From Bursaphelenchus xylophilus (Eukaryota; Nematoda; Chromadorea; Rhabditida; Aphelenchoididae): a DNA stretch of 64,000 nt. This document shows positions 11,945 through 23,384 of the stretch, piece by piece (the stretch's first letter is position 1; each line of letters begins with the position of its first letter). A program made the translations under genes and the position numbers. The DNA lies in NCBI GenBank assembly GCA_904066235.2, contig CAJFCV020000002.1:3286001-3350000 (forward strand). Reading direction: 5' to 3'. The notes beneath the pieces are model-generated. The model was not told where the DNA came from. It saw only the letters and a list, made by a program, of their open reading frames with translations, and ran no database searches.

Positions 11945-13080
11945 GGCGCGCCTAGTAGGCTATACGCCCAAAAATTTTAACTCGCGCTTTGCGGGTATAG
12001 AAGTGCGACGCTCACATTTTTTCTCTCTTTGTTCACACTTTGTATCTAGACCACATATTAATCCGTCGAGGTATTCAATTTTGCCTAGGAAAGTAGGCGA
12101 TACGCGGAAAACGGTCATAGACAAAACCATTTTTTGGCCATCCCTTTGCCAGTTTCAAGCGGAAGAAAGCAATATTTTGTGAAACCCTAACCCTCTACCG
12201 TAGAAATAAGCATGAGACAAGACCCATCAACAAGAACCTTGTCAATTACAATTAAAATTTTCAACAACTCATCCAAACTCTTTTTGATCTGGAAACCCTC
12301 GAAAAGTCCAGACTGAAACCGACAGCAAAAAGATGTAAGCAAATTTATACAGCAACTGTTTATTCAAATGGACGCAATTATTAAGCACAACTGTGTCCTG
12401 CATAATCGGGATAAAGGAGGACATGAAAAACGACATCTTGCGTTTATTGTGATTTTACAGCTGCGAAGACAAAGTTGTGTAATCAAAAGGTGGAAAGGAC
12501 GTCATCCGAAAGGACAAACAATATTAGGAATGCACTCGACACAGACGACTTGTATTACATATAAGAATTGAATTTAGAACTTTGTGCTCGAAGGAAGTAA
12601 ATGATCGGAAAGCCAAATGTAAAAAGTGACCGAGTTTTTTAACAAGGCATGGTTCAAAGTGCGACGCTCAGATTTTCTTTACGTGTTGGATAATTAATGG
12701 ACGTAGGCCGCATATCAATTCCTGAAATTTTTATCTCACAATTTCCAGCGGCAGCCGAGATATTTAACAATCGACGAGAGAGCCCGCAAAACGCGGAGAG
12801 CGGTCACAGAGAAACACACATTTTAGCCATATTTTTGGCAGTTTCGCATGGAAAAAATTAGTTTTTAGGGAAACGTATATATTATATATGTGGATATACT
12901 TCATATATATTTCCATATTTTATGATAGGAATATGTATGAAACTATGCATTTCAAACGTCACAAACAATTGCAACACCTTGCCAAATTTTGATCTGAAAA
13001 TCTCCGAAAACAGACCCAATCTACACGTGTATCAGTAATTTTCCTGCAAAATTTCAAACATGTCAACAAACAAACGATGT
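11945..13080. repeat. Two family-D repeats with intervening unassigned DNA
   Basis: 11945-12320 has TAACTCGCGCTTTGCGGGTA, GTGCGACGCTCACATTTT and CGCGGAAAACGGTCATAGAC. 12655-13075 has AGTGCGACGCTCAGATTTTC, AAAACGCGGAGAGCGGTCAC and TATATATG-rich DNA. 12330-12650 holds nothing recognised. Confidence 0.45.
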
Positions 13081-13084
13081 TTTG

Positions 13085-13858
13085 TCAATAACCTCTAATA
13101 AAGGCTCAAAAAAGTCGTAAGCGCTTCAAGAATGGCATCTCTCAAGGCTAAAGACCTTTCCTGCAAATTTCTCAAGCACTGCTTGCTATTCCGCTCGGCG
13201 TGAAGCCATATTTTACGTGTATGCGGGCAAACATTACTGATAAGAAGCGGTTTTCGAGACGAAGGATTTTTGCTCTTCTTTTATTCGAAATTTGGCTTTT
13301 TTACTAGATTTTTGAATAACAGCTGTTTTTTTTACGTTATAAACGGAGGGTATTGTAAATATGAGGTTTTGGAACTTCACTGTTGTTGGGGGATATGATG
13401 TTGATGTGGTACAATTCCGCATACTCTTATGAGGAAAAGTTGGTAAATAAAAGCTTGCAATAATTTCTTTAACAATAAGGTGCAAGCCAGATCTCTATAA
13501 TAGTTTTCGGATGAAAAAATCGTGATTTTTAGTTTTGAAGTTGGCGAAAATCTGACACTTTTCTGTACTGAAATTTGCTTGAAAAGTTTAATGCCTATAT
13601 TTCAACCGTAAAAGTTAATGCTTTCACAAAAAAATCTTTTTTTCCGCAGGGAAGTGGCAAAGACATCTCTTATGCGTTTCGCCTAAATATTCAACCGCGT
13701 TGAATATTTAGACGTTACATGTTAAACTTGAGTTAAATTTTCCGATTTTCAGGGGAGGATGTCAAGGGTCGAAGATTTCTTGGAGCACTTGTGTCAGCCA
13801 ATCGATAAATTGGAGAAAAAAGCAGGTTACACCAAAAATGACATTTGATGATTTTTAT
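13085..13858. other. No clear gene; possible lone exon near the end
   Basis: 13550-13735 is a partial family-D repeat. A GATTTTCAG acceptor at 13753 precedes a short open stretch (MSRVEDFLEHLCQPIDKLE) that runs toward the transposon at 13861. It may be a remnant exon cut by the insertion, but nothing confirms it. Confidence 0.35.
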
Positions 13859-13860
13859 TA

Positions 13861-15083
13861 GGGTGTCCCATAAGTCTTGCAAATTTTTGGGTCGTCGACT
13901 TGTGCGAATTCTTGTAAGCTTTGAAACGCATCACGGAGTATGTTCGATGTACTGGTTTGAAGCTCAGATAAAGTGCTTCTAAATCGTATTTGACAAGGCC
14001 ACATAAGGTCACCTGCTACCCACACTACCCCGATATTGTACTAGACATTAAGAAAAATTTTGCCTGCTGATTTTAAACTGGATATATGCTTTGTAAAAAT
14101 TGATCGGTTGGCCCACTAAACGTGAAAATAGGACGCATGAGAGCTTTGGATCTTATTCTAGTCCGTGTTGGGATACAGGCATGGGTACTTTTGTGGTGGT
14201 TTAGCCAACATGAAAACTGTTGCACTCATGTTTTTCTGACCTAGTATTTCGAAGGTAGAACGTTCTGGCCGTAGCTGCGCATCGTGTGTAATCTACGCTT
14301 GCTTGTGAACATAACGCAGCTGTAATTACCGCCTGTATCAGTTTTTTGCTTTGAGATATACAAAATTCAAAATTTTCCCGATTATTTTTAAAATTTACGG
14401 AAGAATTATAAAATTGAGTGTTTTTTCAGCTCCTAGCACCCGTATCACAAAATCCTTTTGCTAAGATAAAATACATATGTCACTGTTTAGAACACACTGC
14501 ACTACAATGTTGTTTGTATCCATGCCAACTTTTTTGCTGTTGAGTAAATGCACCTCATTTTTTCAAATTTTCTTGGGTTAGCGATAATTCAGAACAAGGT
14601 AGCCAACGGATCCGTGCTTAAAACGCATAAATGTAATGCTATTTTGATTGTGGTAGCGGCGCGACCTGAGAAACCACCCTCAAAAAATGTTATACGCAAA
14701 AGTATATACATCGTGATATTCTCCATGGCGCCTGATACAAGAAACCTACAGGACAGCTTCATAAGATCTAATTCAGTGGAAAGCGCCGCTTATTTAGAAA
14801 CAGAGTACTCAGTAGATTTATTAGAAAGTGTGGTTGCAAGGGTTCAGCCTCACTTACCAAAGAACGGAATCGTTTTCCTAACCCTTCCCAAAACTGGATG
14901 ATATTAAAGAACGTCGAGTATTTGCCCGGAGGGTCCGTGTTTAGTTAAAATTTTTATGCTGTTAACAAGTGTAAGAGACGGTAGTTCTAACAGTACCAAA
15001 CATTAAGCAGTACAGTTCTCTAGGCCCTCGAAATAAAGCGTTAGTTCTTAAACCCAAAAATTTGCAAGACTTATGGGACACCC
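13861..15083 (+). mobile_element. Tc1/mariner-type DNA transposon, decayed
   Basis: Perfect terminal inverted repeats of 32 bp begin GGGTGTCCCATAAGTCTTGC at 13861 and end at 15083, flanked by TA on both sides (13859-13860 and 15084-15085). The TA target and the 1223-bp length fit Tc1/mariner. A plus-strand frame of 117 residues (14548-14901) contains AAYLETEYSVDLLE and then QPHLPKNGIVF, which weakly resembles the middle of a mariner transposase; no full transposase frame is open. Intact ends suggest recent mobility in trans. Confidence 0.8.
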
Positions 15084-15412
15084 TAATACTAAACGTTTAT
15101 GCTTTCTCAGTCATTTTTTAGAACGGCACATTTCGTAAATTCATCGCTGCCCTACAATACATCTGTCTTCTATTGCATGTGTACGCACAGATTCTACAGT
15201 AAGTCACCGTTTTAATAGTATTTAATAATATATGAGGCTCTGTACAACTAAACCATTTGTTAGCAGTAAAATCTTCATAAGTTGCAAGAGAAAGTTTTGC
15301 GGGGAAAGTGAACCTCCGCACATTAAAAAATTTCTATAATGAACAAGTTTTTGGCCCGCTTACAATTCGTTGTCCATTGAGTTAACCGTATAAAAGCACT
15401 TTCAATATTCAG

Positions 15413-15764
15413 ATACATCTTCATCGTCTCCTACATCTACTACGGTGACTACTTGACCGCAATAGCGCCAACCGTTTGTTGTATCGCCTACATCATCACA
15501 TATATTGGCTCATGGCGGCGCATTCGTTTTCTGCTGATACCTAACGTTGTCGCAGACTTACTGGTCCCCTTCTTCTATACGTATGTTGCTATTGCATTGT
15601 TCGTTGAGGCCGGAAGTGATCAGGTCAGTCGATATTTCGCTGGAAACACTTCTGGCGAACTTCAACTTACAGCATTGTTTTTACTGACCTGCTCCGTCTC
15701 GCAATGGCTGTTTCTGTTCGTGTTGTATCGGGATTACTTTTGGATCAAACATAATAAACTATAA
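15413..15764 (+). CDS. Terminal exon of a small multi-pass membrane protein (5' part unresolved)
   Basis: After the acceptor CAATATTCAG, the frame beginning at 15414 is open for 117 residues to a TAA. It holds three strongly hydrophobic segments: about residues 1-32 (start YIFIVSYIYYGDY), 37-65 (LLIPNVVADLLVPFF), and 85-112 (LTALFLLTCSVSQWLFLFVLYRD). The pattern fits small four-span nematode membrane proteins of unknown function. An ATG at 15339 (MNKFLARLQFVV) is the nearest upstream start, but no donor joins it in the right phase. The Tc1/mariner-type element ending at 15083 may have split or removed upstream exons. AATAAA occurs at 15753-15758, overlapping the end of the frame. The gene converges with MLT-10-like copy 1. 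It could be a gene fragment. Confidence 0.45.
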
Positions 15765-15859
15765 ACTGAATGAACAAGGAACTTGGTTATAAAAATATGG
15801 ACTGTTATTTGGCAATTACTTTATAATTAATATTTATTATTATTATGCCTTGTGGTTGG

Positions 15860-18807
15860 CTAACTCAAATAACTGGGCGACAACACCGCCGCGAATGCCG
15901 TCAATGGCGAAAATATTACAGGCGAGAGCGCGTACGGACTCAGAATCAAGCCGCCCAGGAAATGCGGCGACAAAATGATGGGCGTCAAAACAAAGGGCGA
16001 CAAAATCAACGGCGATCCGACCAACGGGTTCAAAATGTTCGGGTCCATGCAGAGCGGACTCAGAATGATGGGCGTAAAGACTTGAGGCGACAAAATGAAC
16101 GGCGTTAATACCAATGGCGACAAGATCAAGGGATCGAACACGCCCGGCGACAGGATGGCCGGATGCAGAGCGATCGGGGTCAGTATAAGCGGGGAGAACA
16201 CCCACGGCGCCAGTATAATACAGCCCAGCACACGAGGGGACAATACGTGAGGCACAAACACCCAAGGCGTCACAATCACGGCGCCAAAGTAGTTGGGCGA
16301 CAAAATAATCGGGTCGAACAACAGTGGCGACAAGATGTATGGCTGTGAGGTGGCCACGGTGTCCAAGACCACCCAGGTGAAGAGGACGGGCGACAAAACA
16401 ACATCTTTTTGTCGCAGTTTGAAGCTCTCCATCTCGGCCATCGCCTCAATCTCTTTCTCCATCTCCTGGTGAATCTCCTCTTCGTTAAGTCGCATCAACA
16501 GCTCGTATTTCGTCTCATTGTAGAGATGAGACTTTGGCCCGTAGAGCGCGGTGATCTGCTCTTTGTTCATCACCGCGTAGCCGGTGTGGTTCAGCTCGCG
16601 CAGCTGGTCTTTGCTGTACGAATCGCGCAATTTCTTCCAGAAGTCAAACATCTCTGGCGATTCGCCCATCGCGGTCGCGTTTTGGGGTGTTGGATACAAG
16701 GGAACGTTGTTGTCGTCGAGCATTTCCTTCATAACGTCAAACATTTGCTGGGTTTCGTTTTTGCTAACATCTTTAAGCCGCTGAAATCAGTAGTTAAGGC
16801 ATCAACAGCACAGGCTTCTGCAGTGAGGAACCTGATCCAGTGGCAAAAACGTGCTATTTTGCACCCGGGAAGTATCAAAAATGTGGCAAAATGCTTCCCT
16901 CTCTAACAAGGGATCGGCAAACAGTTGCAACCTTTAATCTTAACGAAACATATATCATTTGAAAGAGCGTGGAAAGTTGTGTATAAGGAAGAAAAAATTA
17001 GCTGCCTAATTTATGCTTGGACAAAGTTATGGCCAAAAATACACGTGAAAAAAACTTCGTTTTGAAGGGCGCTCCTTTTTTTCTCACAAAAGGGCGGGCG
17101 CGCTTTTAAAATCGGAGTTTTTTCACTTGGAGAGGGAGGTATTTTGCCACATTTTTTGATGCGTCCTGGATGCAAAATGGAACGTTTTTTGGCACTGGAT
17201 CAGAGCCCCCACTGTACCAGGGGGACGGGTCAGGCTTCGGAAATTCCGGGCCAACTTTACTGGGGTTGGGTCGAGGCTCGAAATTTTTTAAGGGCCCGCG
17301 TCAACTTTGACGGGGTCTGGGCCGGAGTCCCCAAATTTGCAAAAGGCCAGCCTTCAACCATGTCTAGAGAATACTAACATACCTGTATAATATCCTCGGA
17401 CCTCTCGTTGACTCCAGCCGCTTCCATGATAATATCCAGAAAGAGTTGATGTTCCTGCAACCCAAATCTCTTCAAGAGATTCGGAATGCTGGTCAGGTTC
17501 TCAATCGGATCATCGCTTTCATGAAGAGCAAATAAAGATGGCGAAATCAATTTTATCTAAAACTAAAAATTTGATGCTTTATTCACCCTACCGTATCATT
17601 TTCACTCTCCGGAAAAAGCTCCAAAAATTTTGGCGAGGCAATTCTCATCGTGCTGTTGTAGAATTTGGACGTGTCCTGTCCAGCAATGTTGTAGCCCATC
17701 TCCATGGCGCTTCTCACGATATCCATGATCTTGGCCTCTGGTTTGTTGCCTTTCTTCTTTTTTATTTCCTTCAAGAATGCCTTCAATTTCTCCGGGTCCT
17801 TCTGAATCTCTTCTATTGCGTCGAGGTCGAAGTCTTCCTTGTTCATCTGCCTCTTCACGCCTTCCAAGCCCATCGCGGACAAACTTTCGTCGCTGGTGTC
17901 CTCCAGCAGCTTGGTCTTCTTCTTCAGCGCTCGGCCGTTGATCTTCAGGCTCTCGATGGTGTCTTGCCATTTGGGAAGCTCTGTCTTGTTCGCGGCATCC
18001 TTCAGCGAGTCGTAGATGCTTTTGGCTACCTAAAACGCGGAATTCAAAAATTTTGTTGGCCTACCTGCATCATCGGGTTCATTACCCCTTTGCTGCCATT
18101 TATTTTGTAGCCTTTCGCACTTTTGACACCTCTTTTCCGTCGAACAAAGTCCTCATCGACCTCTTGCTTGAAGCCTCCGTGCTCCTCTTCGCCGTTCTTT
18201 CGATATCGATTAAATCGGTTGACTTTCTTCGGTCGCGGAGACTCAAATTGGTTCTTCATCAGCTTCTTCAAGCACTTGGCATGTTTTATGACCTCATCCG
18301 CGCCAGAAGAGCATTCGGCGAAGCGGTCGGCGACCGATTTTCGGTGCTTCTTGAGCCTAAAATTGAACAATGGGAAAGGCCCACCCTGTACAGCACAAAA
18401 TTTCCGCGAACTTTATGAACATACTATCAGCCTGTCGGGAAAATAATGAGCCCAGTGTCGCTGCGCCGACCGTGTGTCTGAAGTGAAAAGCAATTTGGCT
18501 TTGCTGCGACACAATTCATTTTCTCTGCGGCGATGCGATTTTCGATACGACAGAGTGCTTATTATTTTCCCGACAGATTGTTAGCATAAAGTCCGTCTTA
18601 CTTTTTGTTGGCAATCGCACTAAACAAAGAGCTTATGCCCGTGTCCAACCATTTTTGATACACCCGCAACATGTCATCGTCGTGCATTTGAAGTTTGTAG
18701 GAGTTTGTCCCCTCCACACGTTTCAATCCATCGTTCGAAATTTGAGGGCGTTTCTCCGCCACCAGCAGCGATAGCGACACAAAAAATAGCCATAAATTTC
18801 TTACCAT
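15860..18807 (-). CDS. MLT-10-like moulting-cycle protein (array copy 1)
   Basis: Five coding exons on the minus strand: 18807-18602, 18356-18065, 18029-17592, 17556-17383 and 16780-15860, giving 676 residues with a continuous frame. The start is the Met that opens a hydrophobic signal peptide (MVRNLWLFFVSLSLLVA). Residues about 28-380 match the DUF644/moulting-cycle layout of the MLT-10 family: a KRVEGTNSY motif, an AECSSGAD...KHAKC Cys pair, and R-R-K-R at residues 141-144. The last exon ends in decapeptide repeats of the xxLxPxILSP type and the C-terminus SYLS. MLT-10 of C. elegans is needed for moulting and is thought to act in the extracellular matrix; this copy's role is inferred from that. 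Introns 2 and 3 are only 35 bp. Intron 1 holds a palindromic MITE and intron 4 a foldback repeat. A poly(A)-like AATAAA lies near 15832 on the minus strand. No clear spliced-leader acceptor was seen; CACTAG lies 7 nt before the ATG. Confidence 0.9.
16826..17210. repeat. Family-E foldback in intron 4 of MLT-10-like copy 1
   Basis: CCTGATCCAGTGGCAAAAAC at 16830 pairs with TTTTTTGGCACTGGATCAG ending near 17205. Inner arms carry CCCGGGAAGTATCAAAAATG and its inverse. Compared with other copies the left inner arm is interrupted near 16908-17040 by unrelated sequence. Confidence 0.6.
18424..18590 (-). repeat. Family-A MITE in intron 1 of MLT-10-like copy 1
   Basis: CTATCAGCCTGTCGGGAAAA to TTATTTTCCCGACAGATTG. 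It sits wholly inside the 245-bp intron and makes up most of it; the paralogous intron of copy 2 is 34 bp. Confidence 0.8.
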
Positions 18808-19525
18808 GCTCGAACTAGTGCGGAAATGAAATTTTGAGCGCACTAACGACCGACCAAAGATTACAAAACCATATCAAAAGTAATAAAAACGTGCTCCGTG
18901 ATCCAGCTGGATGCAGCGACGTCAACTGTTCATGGCTGATCCGGTTCGGTAACTCGCTTCCGACAGATTTCTTTTTTATCATACAAACCGCGAGTGTTGT
19001 ATTGTCTTGTGTCGATTTATTTGATCAAACTGACGGAAACATTGACAATTTTTGGAAGTTTTTTTATTTTTTCAAATTTTTGGGGCCATATCCACATCTA
19101 GTATTTCTAGTTTAATGTAACTTTTTTAATATACTTTATCTTCAAACTCCGGTTTTGTTGACTGAAATCTTCCTCTTTTTGTAATTATTTTTGTGATAGA
19201 TCATTTTTCGATCGCGAAAAACAGCTCACTACCACGCTTGTAAGATCCTGTTTGAAGAAAGAAGATATCCGCGAGATTTCTGTATTCTATTATACCTCGG
19301 TTTATTGACTAGATAAACTAAATGCGCCGCTTTTATTTTGCGTCTCCACCATCAAATTGTCAAGGACATCGAACTTCTTTATTGTTCTTGCGATGTAACA
19401 AGCGAGTGGACACAAAGAAGTGACAAATATGGCCTTGTTGTTCGAAAAAGTAAGTGATTTGAGGTGCTGAAAGGGCGGGTGTAAATTTTATTTTGCGGGA
19501 AGACTAATTAGCCAACTGTTAGAAT

Positions 19526-19679
19526 CAGTATGTCGGAAAATAAGGAGCGCACCCTTGAACCAAAAATCGCATCACCACCGAAAAAATGAATTGTGCTGTG
19601 TCAAAATAAAATTTCTTTTCAATTTAGCAGTGCGATTGGCATAGCGGTATTGTGTTCAATACTTTCCCGACAGACTTAT
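19526..19679 (+). repeat. Family-A MITE, divergent
   Basis: ATCAGTATGTCGGAAAATAA and ACTTTCCCGACAGACTTA ends, with ATTGTGCTGTGTCAAAATAA in the core. Confidence 0.65.
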
Positions 19680-19689
19680 TTTTTTCATA

Positions 19690-19905
19690 AATGGAATGGA
19701 AATTTGTCGTGGTCCGCGCAAAAAAAAAACCAAATTTTCACCGAGTATTTCACTTCTTTGGTTTCGCACCGTGCGTTGGAAGCGAATTTTCCAAAGGCGA
19801 CGCCGCACCTTTGCCGAGAATTTGCACGGTGAAATGTCTTTTTTGAGGTTGCACCGTGCGAAAAGAAACTGTACGCGAGAGGACGAATGTCCAAGCACTT
19901 TACAC
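19690..19905. repeat. Family-C repeat
   Basis: GCACCGTGCGTTGG, TTTGCACGGTGAAATG and TTGCACCGTGCGAAAAG, ending in a degenerate ATGTCCAAGCACTTTA. It abuts a family-A MITE. Confidence 0.5.
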
Positions 19906-20083
19906 ACGACCAGAAAAAACAACGCTTTATTAATTCTTATTATTATGGAATATATATAGATATACGGGGTATAACGAAATGTCACACATGACATCATTAG
20001 CACAGATATATGTGGTCTTGGCGCACATCACATTATTAAAAAGAGGGAGCTAAGGTTCTTGAAAGAACAGGGTAGTAATCCTC

Positions 20084-22506
20084 CTAACTTAGCCAGCTGG
20101 GAGATAGGAAGGCCACAAACGCCACTAAAGGCGATAGGATAACCGGCGAGAGCGCGTATGGGCTGAGAATGAGACCCCCGAGGACGTGAGGTGATAATAT
20201 AGTTGGTGTTAGGACAAAAGGAGACAAAATTAACGGGGATCCGACCAATGGATTCAAGATAATCGGGTCCATGCAAAGGGGCGCCAGGATGATTGGGGTA
20301 AAAACTTGAGGCGACAAAATGAAAGGGACCATCACTAGCGGCGATAGGATTAGGGGATTGAACACGCCGGGGGAAAGGATAGCCGGATGGAGTGCGATAG
20401 GTGTCAAGATGAGAGGAGAGAATAACCATGGGGACAGAATGATGCAACCCAAAACACGAGGGGACAAGACGAAGGGGACGAACACCCAAGGCGTCAAAAT
20501 TATAGCGCCCCAGATTGAGGGCGATAGGATAATCGGGTCGAACAGCAGCGGGGACAGAATGAAGGGCTGAGATGCCAACGGGGCGTTCAGTACCACCCAT
20601 GTGAACAGTGTTGGTGCTAAAACGATATCCTTTTTACGGAGTTTGAAGCTCTCCATCTCGGCCATCATTTCTATTTGCTTCTCCATTTCCTCGTGAACCT
20701 CCTCTTCAGTCATGCTCATCAGCAGATTGTATTTGGTCTCGTTGTACAAATGAGATTGCGGCCCATAGAGTGCAGTAATCTGCTGTTTGCTCAGCACAGC
20801 GTAGCCGGTATGATTCAGCTCCCTTAGTTGATCTTTAGTGTAGGAATCGCGTAGTTTCTGCCAGAACTCGAACATCTCCGGCGATTGTCCCATTGCAGTA
20901 GCATTTTGTTCCGTCGGATACAATGGGACGTTGTTTTCATCCACCATATTCTTCATCGCATCATACATTTGCTCGGTTTGATTTTTACTTGTTTCTTTCA
21001 GCTGCTATAATCGGTTGATTTCTAAGTTACTGATCTGGAGTTTCCCAGAATTACCTTTTTAATGTCTTCCGATTTTTCGTTGACACCAGCCGCTTCCATA
21101 ATGATATCAAGGAAAATTTGCTGTTCTTGAAGGCCAAATGCTTTCATAATATTGGGAATACTCGTCAGATTCTCGATTGGATCATCGCTTTCATGAAGAG
21201 CGAACAAGGAAGGCGATATCAGGCTGACCTAAAAGTTATTAGGTGAGCCTCATATCGACAGAGAAAAGTGCTCTCTCTCTTGCTCGAAAATTAACCCATT
21301 TTATTTCCGACAAAGAGAGTTTCCCCGTTCGCAAAGGAAGGTCCGGTTTTAGATGAATGTCCAAAAGAGCCAATAAGATACAAACGTTTTACGAAGACGA
21401 TAACCCAGAACTCCTTTGTAATGTTTTTGCCCACTGCACTGCATTCCGTTTTTGCAGCGCTGTTTTATTAGTCGTCGGCTTACCGTATCATTGTCCTTTT
21501 CCGGAAATAGCTCGAAAAACTTAGGTGAGGCAATTTTCATTGAGCTGTTGTAAAATTTCGATGTGTCCTTTCCAGCCAGCTTGTAGCCCAGCTCCATGGC
21601 GCTCCTCACAATATCCATGGCCTTTGACTCTGGTGTATTTCCTTTCTTTTTCTTTATGTCGGCCATCAATTTCTTAAACTTGATCGGATCTTTCTGAATG
21701 TCTTCCAAATCTCCGTCAAAGTCTATGTCCTCGTTGTTGAGGTGATGCTTGACTCCTTGCAAGCCCAGAGCGTCCAGACTTTCATCACTTTTATCTTCAA
21801 GTTCTTTCTTCTTTTTCTTCAAAGCTTGGCCGTTGTTTCTGATGTTTTCTATCGTGTCTTGCCATTTGGGGAGTTCTGTTTTGTTCGACGAGCGTTTTAT
21901 TGAATCGTAGATGCTTTCTGCTATCTGAAAGCATTGTTATTCAGACAGATCTTTCTTCTTACCTGCATCATCGGTGTCATCACGACCTTATTCTTCTTTA
22001 TCTTGTATCCACTTGCTGATTTGACGTCTCGTTTTTTTCTGACTGTATTATCATCCAATTGTTGTGTGAAACCGCTTTCTTCCATCTCTTCACCAATTTT
22101 ATGGGGTCGATACCGATCAAAGCGGTTGATTTTTTTGGGCTTTGGCGTGTCAAATTTGTGTTTCAAAAGTTTCTTCAAACATTTTGCCTGCTTTATGACG
22201 TCATCTGCTTTTGAGGAGCACTCTCCAAATTTATCGGAGGTTGATTTTCGATGTTTCTTTAGTCTAAAATCACATTTCAAGATCATCGTTGACCTACTTC
22301 TTATTAGCGATGGCGCTTAGTAACGAACTCATTCCAGTGTCCATCCATTTCTGATACATCACCATCATGTCGTCGTCTTTTACATCGAGTTCATACGAAT
22401 TTGTTCCTTCAACACGTTTTAATTTCTCCGCCGACACTTTCGGGTCTACTGTGTTTTTGCATACCGCAACTACGACCAAATATGCGGCTAAAATTCTCCG
22501 CAGCAT
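20084..22506 (-). CDS. MLT-10-like moulting-cycle protein (array copy 2)
   Basis: Five exons: 22506-22298, 22263-21963, 21924-21484, 21228-21055 and 21004-20084, giving 681 residues. The start Met opens a short signal peptide (MLRRILAAYLVVVAVC), and a TTTCAG acceptor lies 14 nt upstream. The order is signal peptide, KRVEGTNSYEL motif, the GECSSKADDVIKQAKC Cys pair, R-K-K-R at residues 145-148, a Lys-rich helical region in exon 3, the exon-4 segment LISPSLFALHESDDP, then the last exon with about 16 decapeptide ILSP repeats and a final SWLS. Intron 1 is only 34 bp (GTAGGT...TTTTAG) and intron 2 is 38 bp. Intron 3 is nearly the same sequence as intron 3 of the next copy upstream, so copies 2 and 3 arose by a recent duplication. 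Role inferred from the MLT-10 family: secreted apical matrix protein used in moulting. Confidence 0.92.
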
Positions 22507-22526
22507 GTAATGACGATTTTCTGAAA
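22507..22526 (-). promoter_or_regulatory. Likely spliced-leader trans-splice acceptor, MLT-10-like copy 2
   Basis: On the minus strand CATCTTTCAG ends at 22521, leaving a 14-nt leader before the ATG at 22506. No upstream exon is visible, so the site is better explained as a trans-splice acceptor than a cis one. Nematode genes commonly have this layout. Confidence 0.5.
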
Positions 22527-22605
22527 GATGGGTTTGTGAAGCTGGAAAATTGACTGCATTTTGATAGAATATCTATAGTTGAAAAGCACGTGCCTAACAG
22601 ATGTA

Positions 22606-22754
22606 TCAGCATATCGGGAAAATAGTGAGCTCTGTTGCATCGAAACTCGCATCGCAGCCGAGGAAATTAATTGTGTGGCAACAAAATCAAGCTGCTTTTC
22701 ACTTCAGATCGGTGTAGCGACGTTGCGCCCACAATTTTCCCGAAAGACTGATAT
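22606..22754 (+). repeat. Family-A MITE upstream of MLT-10-like copy 2
   Basis: TATCAGCATATCGGGAAAAT to AATTTTCCCGAAAGACTGAT. It lies about 100 bp upstream of the copy-2 start, between the gene and the duplicated upstream block, and is absent at the equivalent place before copy 3. Confidence 0.7.
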
Positions 22755-22789
22755 ATTATATTCAACGAGTCGAACCCCCACCATGATAC

Positions 22790-23380
22790 ACCACATCAGA
22801 CACTAGAAACCTGCCGAAATCCGCATGTCAAAAACCACAACTTCTTCAATCTTAGACAAACACTCCAACCGGACGAATTTTGTGGTTTCCCGTTTCACAG
22901 GATCTCTGAATGTTTCAGACAACTTTTCGCCCCCTCTCTCCATAAACAACACGTCCAGCCCACGAGATACTGTATTGCATTGCCGTTGCCGTGTGGTTTT
23001 GGCGTTTTACCCGCCCCGGCGGCACGAGTAAGTCATGCCCCTTGAGCTTGAAACAGCAAAGCCCATTGCTGATTCGTTCTCTGTTTCCGGAATCACAGCG
23101 TTCGACTAGAAGGGCGCTTTCGAGGCCTGCTTTGTCTATCATCGCCTGCGCAGCACAAACTCCATGCACAAGGTTCTCCGGGAAAGGGTGGACCCGGCAA
23201 GAAAGTCTATGGTGCGAAATCATTATTGCCTTTAGCGCTGCGCCGATTCTCTCAGAAATATTAAGGGCGCTGCAGAGATTTGATGACTTGTCACAAAATG
23301 CTATACGGTAATCTTGCTTTATGGCCGGCTCTCGAGGAATGGCAGTAGTTTGGGTTGCAGGTAAATATTTATAATATTTT
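22790..23380. repeat. Upstream region duplicated with MLT-10-like copy 2 (pair of 28810-29500)
   Basis: This block lies just upstream of copy 2 and is similar over its whole length to 28810-29500 upstream of copy 3. Shared landmarks in the same order are AAAACCACAAC, a CACGAGTAAG...ATGCC block, GAAACARYRAAGCCC, GAAGGGCGCTTTCGA, and TATACGGTAAT followed by ATGGCCGGCT and a TTGCAGGTRA donor-like site. Frames are broken differently in each copy, so it does not look like a conserved protein. It probably includes the promoter of copy 2. Confidence 0.6.
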
Positions 23381-23384
23381 TTTA

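Noticed and set aside
12178..12200. AACCCTAACCC resembling telomere repeats
   Set aside because: Only two units, of the vertebrate type rather than the nematode TTAGGC type, and next to a family-D repeat.
20319..20570. Plus-strand open frames opposite the ILSP-repeat exons (also 15845-16108, 25861-26172, 29957-30151), and minus-strand frames of 100-190 codons in other phases
   Set aside because: They are shadows of the 30-nt periodic coding repeats; the minus-strand frame with signal peptide, splice sites and paralogue agreement explains the sequence.
22760..22790. GGTTCGAC-like B-box, possible tRNA gene on the minus strand
   Set aside because: No T-arm stem, acceptor stem or A-box could be paired around it. 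No tRNA or rRNA gene was found by eye; tRNAscan-SE would be decisive.
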